From positions 1 through 64,000 of the forward strand of contig CAIYVZ010000150.1 of NCBI GenBank assembly GCA_903929755.1: a stretch of 64,000 bases of DNA. Reading direction: 5' to 3'. A model generated the notes under the pieces. The model made no database searches. It worked only from the letters and a program-made list of their open reading frames with translations, and was not told the origin of the DNA. The translations under genes were made by a program, and so were the position numbers. This stretch comes from an uncultured Acidobacteriia bacterium (GTDB taxonomy: Bacteria > Acidobacteriota > Terriglobia > Bryobacterales > Bryobacteraceae). Of this stretch, positions 36,867 to 44,699 are shown piece after piece. Numbering within the stretch: position 1 is the first letter of the stretch; the number at the start of each line of letters is the position of its first letter.

Positions 36867-37136
36867 TTAGTGGCGGATCGAAAGCTTCGTCAGGACACTC
36901 TTGTAACGTTCCGGGCTGGTGTTCTTAAGGTAAGTCAACAGCCGACGACGCTTCGCGACCAGAGTCAAAAGACCCCTGCGCGAGGAATGATCCTGGCGAT
37001 GAGTTTTAAAGTGCTCCGTGAGCTCCAGGATACGCGTGCTCAACAGTGCGATCTGTACTTCGGGCGAGCCTGTGTCGGATTTGTGAACCTGGTTCCGAAC
37101 AACAACTTGCCGCTTTGCTTCTCCCGCCAATGCCAT
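36867..37136 (-). CDS. rpsO: 30S ribosomal protein S15
   Basis: 89 residues from ATG 37136, with an AGGAG site about 16 bases upstream and family-typical start ([17 protein letters not shown]). Core motif [16 protein letters not shown], the RNA-binding [19 protein letters not shown] and the C-terminal [16 protein letters not shown] are all intact. S15 binds the 16S rRNA three-way junction early in 30S assembly. pnp follows. The frame continues upstream of the ATG over a minisatellite and is not coding there. Confidence 0.97.
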   Translation of the reverse strand: MALAGEAKRQVVVRNQVHKSDTGSPEVQIALLSTRILELTEHFKTHRQDHSSRRGLLTLVAKRRRLLTYLKNTSPERYKSVLTKLSIRH

Positions 37137-37307
37137 CTTAAAGGTTACTACTCCTGTTCTTCTCTTTTGCTCGCTAGTATCAGTTGTGAGTGTAACACAA
37201 GTGCGAGAGTCCGTACTTGCAAGAAACACACCACACCCGCAAAACGAGTTCTTCATTATTGTAGCCGATACCACCCCACCAACGGGAAATATCAGGTGAC
37301 AGCAGCA

Positions 37308-37363
37308 CCGCCACACCACCACCGCCACACCACCACCGCCACACCACCACCGCCACACCACCC
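37308..37363. repeat. Minisatellite of four 14-bp units upstream of rpsO
   Basis: Unit CCGCCACACCACCA occurs at 37308, 37322, 37336 and 37350; the last unit differs in its final base. It is non-coding, strongly strand-asymmetric (no G-rich palindrome), and lies about 170 bases upstream of rpsO. Confidence 0.95.
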
Positions 37364-37426
37364 GGTTGACTCTGATTCACCCGGGCCGTACCATCCAACT
37401 ATGAGTTCGGCCTCCGCAACCTACCG

Positions 37427-37935
37427 TTATATCGTGCGTTCACCGGGGCTCCAGAGTGGAAACGCAGTCACCGAAAAGTAATTCGCATCCGCCGGCCCGA
37501 TTACCCTCTTCGCGACACTCCGATACCGCCCCGCATCGTCCAGCACCGAAGCCACCTCCCGCCCGCTCGGATACCGCATCCAAGTCAACTGCCTGCCCGG
37601 GCTCCACTGATAACCAGGTAAAGTCCCCGTCGCCCCCGCAAACAGATAATCGACGCGGTTGGTCCGTTGCTTGCTCCGCACCACTCTTCCGAGAGGATCG
37701 TAATCCAGATAATGCGTCTCCGAACTGGTGTTCTTCACCATCGTCAGCCGCCCTTTCAAATACTTCGTTCCCGAAGTGTCTGACTGAGCTGTTCTGCAAC
37801 CGGTCCCCATCGACAGTTCAGCGTAACAGTAGGTGATTCCGGACGTTGTGGCCAACGGCCCCCCCGGACGAGTACGTCTTGCTCGCCACACGCCCGGGCA
37901 CATCATACAAGCAGGACGTCACCCTGGGCTCGGTC
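37427..37935 (-). pseudogene. RHS/YD-repeat protein remnant with a frameshift
   Basis: The minus strand carries YD-repeat sequence: SSETHYLDYDPLGRVVRSKQ, YQWSPGRQLTWMRYPSGREV, and upstream SGITYCYAELS. The preceding part (CLYDVPGRVASKTYSSGG) is in a different frame. The switch coincides with a run of seven C at 37859-37865. Only about 160 residues remain of what is normally a protein over 1000 residues, so this is a scrap of an RHS polymorphic-toxin or wall-associated gene. An insertion/deletion in the homopolymer could also be an assembly error, but the fragment is truncated at both ends anyway. Confidence 0.7.
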
Positions 37936-38468
37936 CGGACGCCGGCTGCAAGATCCGTGGACAACATCAGCCATCAATCAGGAAGGCCAGGCGTCGAGGG
38001 TCCATCCACATCGGCTGATCTCGTCGCCGCCGCTGCCGACCGGCCCGCTGATGCCATGGCTGCCCGGTTTCACGAAGCCTGCGCGGCAAGGTAAGGAATC
38101 AAAGGCCCCCTGTACCTGTATACAACTATCCCGCTCCGGGCCTCCGCGAAAGCACGGCCGGTGTATCAAGTCGCAAAGCCCAGATCAAGAGCGCCCGGCG
38201 GCGGCTAACACCGACACCGATTTCTGGCCCAAATACATCCAGCATAGTGCGGGGGCCACCCCAGCCGCCGCTCCCAAAAAGTCCTCTTTATTGCTTAACG
38301 GGCGGCCTGCTCATGGAAGCCGCCATGCGCAAGCACGCGGTTAGCCGCTGCCGTCGTATCGAGGCCTCAATAGCTCAGGCAGCCCGCCCAGGATGGCCTG
38401 ACCGACTGGACTTGTTACCCGAAAAGGCGCGCCAAAAACTGCGTAGCCATCTCGCAGACACTCCCCCC
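37936..38468. other. Gene-poor scar after the RHS remnant
   Basis: More than 500 bases in which no frame combines a start, ribosome site and natural composition. The open frames are Pro/Arg/Ser-rich, as expected from chance in GC-rich DNA. Probably decayed flanking sequence of the RHS locus. Confidence 0.4.
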
Positions 38469-38618
38469 CTAGCCGCCCGACTGCCCCTCATCTTCCAGTC
38501 TGCCCGGATGGGAATGAATCCACGTCTGGCCTCTGTGTGCATCACACGGCATATCGCTATCGACAGGGTCCAGTATGTCTTCTTCCAGCATCTCTTCGGA
38601 TTTTTCAACAACGTCCAT
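38469..38618 (-). CDS. Possible small acidic protein, 49 residues
   Basis: ATG 38618 is preceded by GAGGTG at proper spacing. The product begins MDVVEKSEEMLEEDILDPVD and contains HRGQTWIHSHPGRLEDEG, strongly acidic at the N-terminus. It could be a real small protein or the 5' stub of a truncated gene next to the RHS scar. No family recognised. Confidence 0.3.
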   Translation of the reverse strand: MDVVEKSEEMLEEDILDPVDSDMPCDAHRGQTWIHSHPGRLEDEGQSGG

Positions 38619-38828
38619 TAGACACCTCGGTCGTTTTTTAGCATTTTCGATGCCACATTAAAAATACACGAAACTGCGGATACGCGCGGCAGACCTGGGC
38701 GAGTTCGCGCACCCCAATCGCGTATGGTCGCGCAAGGTGCGCCCACACCGCCGAAAGCAGAGAATATAATGCCTGTGGCCCCTGATACCGCGTCCCTCAA
38801 CCACGCGTCTCTGCCCCGAAGGAACCCG

Positions 38829-39914
38829 ATGCCGAACCAAGCTATTCGTAACACCGCAATCACAGCCGTCCTCCTCCTCCGTGGCTTCACCGCCTCCGCC
38901 GCTGAACCGCCCACCGCCTCCATCACCAACGGCACAGTTCTCGCTAAACTAAATCTCCCGGACGCAGAGAACGGCTACTACCGGGGGACCCGCTTCGACT
39001 GGTCCGGTTCCGTCCTGAGCCTCCAGGCCGCCGGCCACTCCTACTTCGGTCAGTGGTTCGCCCGCTACAACCCCACCATCCACGATTCCATCACCGGCCC
39101 CGTGGAAGACTACGCGCCCCTCAACTACACGGAAGCGAAACCGGGCGAAACCTTCGTGAAAATCGGCGTCGGCGTTCTCCGCCGTACCGACGATCAGGCC
39201 TATCGCTTCAGCGCCGCATACGAGCTTCTCGACACAGGCAAGTGGGCCGTCCGTACCGGCCCGGATTTCGTCGAGTACCGGCATGAAGTCAGCGACCCCA
39301 AGTCCGGCTACGCCTACGTCTACACGAAGACAATCCGCCTCACGCACGGCAAGCCGCAGATGACCCTTGAACACAACCTCCGCAACACCGGCACGAAGGC
39401 CATCGCCACCAACGTCTACAACCACGGCTTCTTTATGCTCGATGCGCAGACTACCGGCCCTGATTTCACCGTCACGTTCCCGTTCGAACTCAAAGCCAGC
39501 CGCCCCATGACAGGCCTTGCCGAGGTGAGAGGGAAGCAGATCGTCTACCTCAAGGAACTGGAAGAGAATGCAAACGCCGCCGGGTTGCCCGCAACACCGG
39601 CCCCCGCCGTGGCTGGCACCGCGCCTGGACGCGGTCCCGGCCGTGGTGGTCGTCAGCAAGCCAGCACCTTAATCGAGGGCTTCGGCCCTGACCCGAAAGA
39701 CTTCGATATTCGCATCGAGAACCACAAGACCGGTGCGGGTATCCGCATCACCGGCGACCAGCCCCTGTGGCGCCTCAACTTCTGGTCGGTCCGGACCACC
39801 GTGTGCCCCGAGGCCTATGTGGAAGTGAACGCAGCCCCGGGTAAAGATACCTCGTGGCGGCTGACTTACGATTTCTACTCGCTCCCGGCAGGCGGCGCAG
39901 CCCGGCTCCAATAA
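38829..39914 (+). CDS. Exported galactose-mutarotase-like fold protein
   Basis: 361 residues from ATG 38829 with AAGGA six bases upstream; this start gives the signal peptide (ITAVLLLRGFTASAAE). The body is a beta-supersandwich like aldose 1-epimerase and related proteins: YYRGTRFDWSGSVLSLQAAG, SYFGQWFARYNP, ITGPVEDYAPLNY, and NTGTKAIATNVYNHGFFMLD with the conserved His. A Gly/Arg/Pro-rich low-complexity insert (about residues 260-280) interrupts the fold, as in other acidobacterial members. It may act on polysaccharide-derived sugars in the periplasm; the reaction is not proven. Confidence 0.75.
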   Translation: MPNQAIRNTAITAVLLLRGFTASAAEPPTASITNGTVLAKLNLPDAENGYYRGTRFDWSGSVLSLQAAGHSYFGQWFARYNPTIHDSITGPVEDYAPLNYTEAKPGETFVKIGVGVLRRTDDQAYRFSAAYELLDTGKWAVRTGPDFVEYRHEVSDPKSGYAYVYTKTIRLTHGKPQMTLEHNLRNTGTKAIATNVYNHGFFMLDAQTTGPDFTVTFPFELKASRPMTGLAEVRGKQIVYLKELEENANAAGLPATPAPAVAGTAPGRGPGRGGRQQASTLIEGFGPDPKDFDIRIENHKTGAGIRITGDQPLWRLNFWSVRTTVCPEAYVEVNAAPGKDTSWRLTYDFYSLPAGGAARLQ

Positions 39915-40005
39915 ACTCCGCTATTTACCAGGCAGAAGCCCGCAATGGGGTCAAAACACTGTCCCGCGCCATCGGGTGCGCAGGTGGTTTAGGCGCGCCG
40001 ATGGT

Positions 40006-40671
40006 TTAGATTTCGCGCAGAAACTGACCTGCCGCTGCCGTCACTTCGTCCGCCCACTTGTGGCCAGCGTCGAACTCAACCGCTGTTACGTTCACCGAGC
40101 CGTTCACAAGTCGCCCCTGATCCTCAGCGAACTTCTCTGTTCTATAAAAACCATCCGAGTTCCCGCGGGCAAGCAGGACCGCCGCTATCCTCTGCAACTC
40201 GCCAGCCGTCAGTTCGGGAGGAATATCCCCACCAACCGCAATCACACCCGCCACCCCAGGCGGCGCATTCACCGCGCACCGAAAAGCCATCGCAACCCCC
40301 TGCGAGAATCCGGCAAACACAATCCTCGGTCTTGTTGGCCACTGCGCGGAAACCGCTTCCAGACAGGTGGCAACAAATGCCAGATTATCGGCGATTGCCG
40401 CGTCCCTGTCCTGCCTCGTCATCCAGCTCGCCACTACGCGATCTGTACGCCGGTCATAGAACTGGTGCAACGCCTGGATGGACACCACCAGCCAGCCCTC
40501 GCTCCCCGGAATTGCGCGCAGGCGCTCCAGTTGTGCTTCCGCATCTTCGCCATACCCGTGGAAGCCTACCAGCAAAGGTGCCGGCCCCGACACCGCAGGC
40601 GGGATTGCAAGATATCGGCCATGGACGGTCGCTGCTACTTTTCCTTCTGTCACAGAGTTCCAATCATACAT
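40006..40671 (-). CDS. Alpha/beta hydrolase of the phospholipase/carboxylesterase type
   Basis: 221 residues from ATG 40671. The PF02230-like fold shows LLVGFHGYGEDAEAQ, the nucleophile elbow VFAGFSQGVAMAF (Ser around 122), LLARGNSDGFY with the probable catalytic Asp and EFDAGHKWADEV with the catalytic His. No signal peptide, so it is cytoplasmic; likely acts on short acyl or thioester substrates. It lies downstream of the CitE-like gene on the same strand after about 145 bases. Confidence 0.82.
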   Translation of the reverse strand: MYDWNSVTEGKVAATVHGRYLAIPPAVSGPAPLLVGFHGYGEDAEAQLERLRAIPGSEGWLVVSIQALHQFYDRRTDRVVASWMTRQDRDAAIADNLAFVATCLEAVSAQWPTRPRIVFAGFSQGVAMAFRCAVNAPPGVAGVIAVGGDIPPELTAGELQRIAAVLLARGNSDGFYRTEKFAEDQGRLVNGSVNVTAVEFDAGHKWADEVTAAAGQFLREI

Positions 40672-40815
40672 TCGCGCTGTCAAAAGGCACCACAAAGCCC
40701 GGCGCACGGACCATGGCGGTGGACCCCGCCACACATCGAAGCTACCTCGCCGTTCCCAATTTTGAACCGCCCGCGCCAGGCAACAGGGGGTGAACGCCCG
40801 CTTCTGAGGCCCCGT

Positions 40816-41733
40816 TCAGTTGCTTTCCCGTTCGCGAATGTCACGAGCCTGCTCCACCACCCATCGCGCCATTCGGAAATTCACCGCGTCGATCATCTTG
40901 CCATCCAGTGTCCCCGCGCCGCTCCCCGCGCCGGTAGCCACCACGCGCTCAGCCTCTGCAAGTTCCTGCGGCGAGGGAGCGAATACCCGATTCACAATCG
41001 CTAACTGCCGCGGGTGAATGCATTGCTTGCCGTCGAACCCCAAAGCCCGCGCTACACGGCTCGAATGCTCCACGCCCGCATCGTCCTGATACCCGGCGAA
41101 TGGGCCATCAATGCAGGCGATCCCCGCAGCCCGGCCCGCCGCCACAATCGTGTGCATCACGGCATGCCAGCGGTGACTCCCGTACAAAGCATCGTATTCG
41201 TCCGGCTCACCAATAGCGGCCAGCGGCATCCGCATCGACGCCGCGTAATCTCCCGGCCCAAAGATAATCGCCGCAATGCGCGGGGACGCAACGGCGATCT
41301 GTTGCGCATTCAAAAAGCCTGCAGCCGATTCAATCTGGACTTCCAGCCGGAGCTGCTGCGTGTAGCCCTTGTTCATTTCGATCTGCGTCAGCAGCCTCTC
41401 CAGAAAGCCCACGTCCGCCGCGCAATGCACCTTCGGCAGCATAATGCGATCCACGCGATCACCCGCCGCCTCCACCACCTCCACAATATCCCGATAGCAA
41501 AACGGCGTATCGATCGCGTTCACCCGCACCATGCGAATCCGTCGCCCGAAATCCAGTTCCCGCAGCGCCTGAATCGTCAGGCGGCGAGCCTCCACCTTGT
41601 CTTCCGTCCCGACCGCATCTTCCAAATCGATGCAGACCGAATCCGCTGCGCTCGCAGCCGCCTTGGCGATCATGGCCGGACGTATGCCCGGCACAAATAA
41701 CATGCTGCGTTGAACCATGCTGCGTTGAACCAT
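40816..41733 (-). CDS. CitE-like (HpcH/HpaI) acyl-CoA lyase
   Basis: 305 residues. TIM-barrel lyase with MLFVPGIRPAMIAKA, VCIDLEDAVGTEDK, RMVRVNAIDTPF, IMLPKVHCA, EVQIESAAGFLN and GFDGKQCIHPRQ, which hold the Mg-binding acidic residues and CoA site. Relatives cleave citramalyl-CoA, malyl-CoA or methylmalyl-CoA. A truncated MaoC-type hydratase gene resembling itaconyl/mesaconyl-CoA hydratases lies just upstream on the same strand, which favours an itaconate- or methylaspartate-type pathway. The N-terminus is duplicated (MVQRSMVQRSM), giving three candidate start codons. Confidence 0.85.
   Translation of the reverse strand: MVQRSMVQRSMLFVPGIRPAMIAKAAASAADSVCIDLEDAVGTEDKVEARRLTIQALRELDFGRRIRMVRVNAIDTPFCYRDIVEVVEAAGDRVDRIMLPKVHCAADVGFLERLLTQIEMNKGYTQQLRLEVQIESAAGFLNAQQIAVASPRIAAIIFGPGDYAASMRMPLAAIGEPDEYDALYGSHRWHAVMHTIVAAGRAAGIACIDGPFAGYQDDAGVEHSSRVARALGFDGKQCIHPRQLAIVNRVFAPSPQELAEAERVVATGAGSGAGTLDGKMIDAVNFRMARWVVEQARDIRERESN
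41701..41733 (-). repeat. Perfect 15-bp tandem duplication across the CitE-like start
   Basis: Unit CATGCTGCGTTGAAC at 41701-41715 is repeated at 41716-41730 and followed by a further CAT. On the coding strand this triplicates the start codon in frame (M1, M6, M11). Confidence 0.95.
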
Positions 41734-41781
41734 CAGGGTGGAAATCCTCGTTGCGAAAAGATCGCGAAAGATCAGGTTAGC

Positions 41782-41985
41782 TCAATACAGTGTGGCCTCA
41801 GCGCTCGCCGCCGCCGCTGACTCCGGCTCGTCGCGGTCGAGCGTCGCGGCAAGCGCGGCTACAGGCGCCGCAGAGATACGGTCGCAGCGGGCCTCGGTAC
41901 GCCCCACCCAATCAGTCAGCTGCGCCAGTTCCCCCTGCCTCATACGCCGAGTCTGGCTCTCCCGGTTCTGTGGGACAGACGTCAT
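41782..41985 (-). pseudogene. Truncated MaoC-type hydratase (itaconyl/mesaconyl-CoA hydratase-like), N-terminal stub
   Basis: The stub encodes LAQLTDWVGRTEARCDRI and APVAALAATLDRDEP, the opening of FAS1-like/MaoC dehydratases that hydrate itaconyl- or mesaconyl-type CoA esters. After DRDEP the homology stops and the frame ends within 14 residues, so over 200 residues are missing. The likely start is ATG 41985 or 41943. The deleted part lay between here and the CitE-like gene, which suggests an internal deletion in a hydratase-lyase operon. Confidence 0.6.
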
Positions 41986-42036
41986 CTCGCGTACGCAGAT
42001 GCCAACGCTCGTGTATAACATTAACGGAAGATCTCC

Positions 42037-43611
42037 ATGCGTCGCTCACATTTTCTTTTGCTGCCGCCGGTAGTGTTGGGCCTGGGTCTATGGATGGCGC
42101 TGTCCGCTGCCCCGCCCTTCCGGGAAATTAGTCTTGCCGATCTGCGCGATAAAATCGAAGGCGGTTGGGCCGGCCAGATGATTGGCGTCAGTCATGGTGC
42201 CCCCACTGAGTTCCACTATCTGGGAAAAACCATCCCCGAAAAAGATCTCCCCGAGTGGGCGCCCGACAAGGTGCGCGAAGCCCTGGATCAGGACGACCTC
42301 TACGTCGACATGACCTTTGCCAAAGTGCTGGACGACAAAGGCATCAACGCCACCACCGAAGATTTCGGGGCCATGTTCAAAAACGCCCGGTATCGCCTCT
42401 GGCACGCCAACCTCGCCGCCCGTCGCGCCCTGAAACGCGGCGTCCCTGCCGAACTCACCGGCACTCCGAAGTACAACGTCCACGCCAACGATATCGATTT
42501 CCAGATCGAAGCCGATTTCATCGGCTTAATGGCGCCCGGCCTCCCCCAGGCTTCCAATGAAATTGCCGTGCGCGCCGGCAAGGTCATGAACTACGGCGAC
42601 GGCATCTACGGCGGCATGTTCGTCAGCTGCATGTACGCCGCCGCTTTCTTTGATAACGACCCGCGCCGGGTGGTCGAAGCCGGCCTCGCCTGCATCCCCC
42701 CCGGTTCACCCTACGGCCTGCTCGTCGCCGATGTTTTGAACTGGTCCAGAACCTCCGGCGACTGGATCGAAGTCTGGAATCGCATCGAACAGAAGTGGGA
42801 TAAGCGTGACCCCTGCCCCGCCGGAGCCGGCAAGCCCTTCAACATCGATGCGAAACTGAACGGCGGCTACATCGCCCTCGGCCTCCTCTATGGCAAAGGT
42901 GACGTAGGCGAGACGATACGGATCAGTACCCGGTGCGGGCAGGATTCCGATTGCAACCCCGCCAGCGCGGCCGGCATTGTCGGCGTGATGACGGGCTACA
43001 GAAAGCTCCCCGAATACTGGAAAAGTGGCATCGCCAAACTCGCGGACGAAAAATTTAACTACACCGACTTCTCGTTTCGCACCATCGTGGACAGTAATAT
43101 GAAACGCGCCGTCGCCCTGGTGGAAAAAACCGGTGGCCGCGTCCAGGCCGACAAACTCACCGTCAGGACACAGGCTCCAAAGGCCCGCACCTTGCCGCTT
43201 TGGGATGACTACGGTTCGCCCGTCGAGCGCATTGACTCGAACGATTCCCGGTGGACATTTCACGGCGACTGGAACCCCCTCACACCGGCGCGCTCCCAGC
43301 GGGCCAAGCCCGGGAAAGTTGCCAACACCAAAGGAGCCGAGGCCACCATCAGCTTCGAAGGCACGGGAGCCATCATCGTCGGCTCTTACCTTCCCACCGG
43401 CGGCAAGGCAGAGGTCTGGCTCGATGGCAAACTGGAACGTATCGTGGATGTGTACCCGGACGAAGATGCCGCCAAAGGTGACGAGAGTGTCTGGCACGCT
43501 TTCGGCCTGAAAAATGCCAGCCATACCCTCAAACTGGTCGTCTTGGGCGAACCCTATCCCGGCTCCAAAGGCTCAGATATCGAAGTCCAGGCTTTAGTGA
43601 TCTTTCGCTAG
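42037..43611 (+). CDS. Exported ADP-ribosylglycohydrolase-family protein with C-terminal beta domain
   Basis: 524 residues, ATG with GGAAG seven bases upstream and a TATAAC -10-like box before it. A signal peptide (LLLPPVVLGLGLWMALSAA) is followed by the all-helical ADP-ribosylglycohydrolase fold (about 30-365): GGWAGQMIGVSHGAPTEF, LYVDMTFAKVL, MNYGDGIYGGMFVSCMYAAA and the metal site STRCGQDSDCNPASAAGI. A C-terminal beta-sandwich (about 400-520, carbohydrate-binding-like) follows. Family members cut N-glycosidic bonds of ADP-ribose or nucleosides. Export implies an environmental substrate. The permease gene follows 45 bases later. Confidence 0.87.
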   Translation: MRRSHFLLLPPVVLGLGLWMALSAAPPFREISLADLRDKIEGGWAGQMIGVSHGAPTEFHYLGKTIPEKDLPEWAPDKVREALDQDDLYVDMTFAKVLDDKGINATTEDFGAMFKNARYRLWHANLAARRALKRGVPAELTGTPKYNVHANDIDFQIEADFIGLMAPGLPQASNEIAVRAGKVMNYGDGIYGGMFVSCMYAAAFFDNDPRRVVEAGLACIPPGSPYGLLVADVLNWSRTSGDWIEVWNRIEQKWDKRDPCPAGAGKPFNIDAKLNGGYIALGLLYGKGDVGETIRISTRCGQDSDCNPASAAGIVGVMTGYRKLPEYWKSGIAKLADEKFNYTDFSFRTIVDSNMKRAVALVEKTGGRVQADKLTVRTQAPKARTLPLWDDYGSPVERIDSNDSRWTFHGDWNPLTPARSQRAKPGKVANTKGAEATISFEGTGAIIVGSYLPTGGKAEVWLDGKLERIVDVYPDEDAAKGDESVWHAFGLKNASHTLKLVVLGEPYPGSKGSDIEVQALVIFR

Positions 43612-43656
43612 CCGCAGCCCCCTCACCCTACCATTCCCCTTAAGGAGCTCCCCCGG

Positions 43657-44661
43657 ATGTTCACTGTCGATTCCATAGGCCCTGCCGTCATTTTCTGCGT
43701 CATCACCATGCTCGGATGGGGCTCCTGGGCCAACACCCAGAAGCTTGCCGGCAAGACCAGTTGGCCGTTCGAGCTCTACTACTGGGACTACGCCATCGGC
43801 GTCTTTCTCCTGTCAGTCGTGTTCCTCTTCACCCTCGGCAGTTCCGGCAGTTCCGGCACGGCCGGCATGGCCGCCATGCCCAACCTCGCCGCCGCTTCCG
43901 GCACCAATATAGCCCGGGCCGCCATCAGCGGCGTCGTCTTCAATATCTCCAACATTCTGCTCGTGGTCGCTATTGACGCCGCGGGCATGTCCGTCGCTTT
44001 TCCGGTAGGCGTAGGCCTGGCTCTCGTCATCGGGACCGTCACCAGTTACCTCCAGCATCCGAAAGGAAACCCCGCAGCCCTCTTCGGTGGCGTGGCGTTC
44101 GTGGTTTTCGCCATGGTCATGTCCGCCCTTGCCCACAGCAAACTCCCCCGCGCCGCCGGTCGGGGCTGGGCCAGGGGCCTCGTTTTCGCGGTGATCGCAG
44201 GCTGCCTGATGGGCTACTTCTACCCCCAGCTGATGAGCTCAGTCTCACCCGATTTCAACACCGCCCCCATCCGCCCCGAATTCCTCACACCCTACACCGC
44301 TCTCTTTTTCTTCGCCGCAGGCCTGCTTGCCAGCAACCTGGTCGTCAATACCGTCTTCATGCGCGCCGGCGGACGCACCTACCGCGAATATTTCGCCGGC
44401 ACACCAAAGCTCCATTTGCTGGGCATCGCTGGCGGCGCCATCTGGATGCTCGCCCTCGGCTTAAACGTAATTGCCTCCGGCGTCGCCGGCCCCGCAGTTT
44501 CTTACGCACTCGGCCAGGGCGCCACCCTCGTCGCTGCCATATGGGGCGTCTTTATCTGGAAGGAGTTCCGCAACGCCCCCGCCGGAACCGCCCCCTTTAT
44601 CTGGCTGATGTTCGCCGGCTACGCCATTGGCCTCAGCCTCATCGGCGCCGCCACGTTGTAG
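43657..44661 (+). CDS. DMT-superfamily permease (GRP/ureide-permease-like)
   Basis: 334 residues, about ten hydrophobic helices, with AAGGAG ribosome site. The N-terminus ITMLGWGSWANTQKLAGKTS and WPFELYYWDYAIGVFLL are conserved in bacterial relatives of glucose/ribose porters and plant ureide permeases, within the drug/metabolite transporter superfamily. It lies directly downstream of the exported ADP-ribosylglycohydrolase, so it may import the released sugar or base; the substrate is inferred. It sits in the inner membrane. Confidence 0.8.
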   Translation: MFTVDSIGPAVIFCVITMLGWGSWANTQKLAGKTSWPFELYYWDYAIGVFLLSVVFLFTLGSSGSSGTAGMAAMPNLAAASGTNIARAAISGVVFNISNILLVVAIDAAGMSVAFPVGVGLALVIGTVTSYLQHPKGNPAALFGGVAFVVFAMVMSALAHSKLPRAAGRGWARGLVFAVIAGCLMGYFYPQLMSSVSPDFNTAPIRPEFLTPYTALFFFAAGLLASNLVVNTVFMRAGGRTYREYFAGTPKLHLLGIAGGAIWMLALGLNVIASGVAGPAVSYALGQGATLVAAIWGVFIWKEFRNAPAGTAPFIWLMFAGYAIGLSLIGAATL

Positions 44662-44699
44662 ATCGTCTACCCCGCCCGCCGCTAACGCGACGCCACCCC

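Noticed and set aside
37936-38468. Small plus-strand frames in the RHS scar
   Set aside because: Pro/Ser/Arg-rich chance frames in GC-rich DNA with no ribosome sites or recognisable segments.
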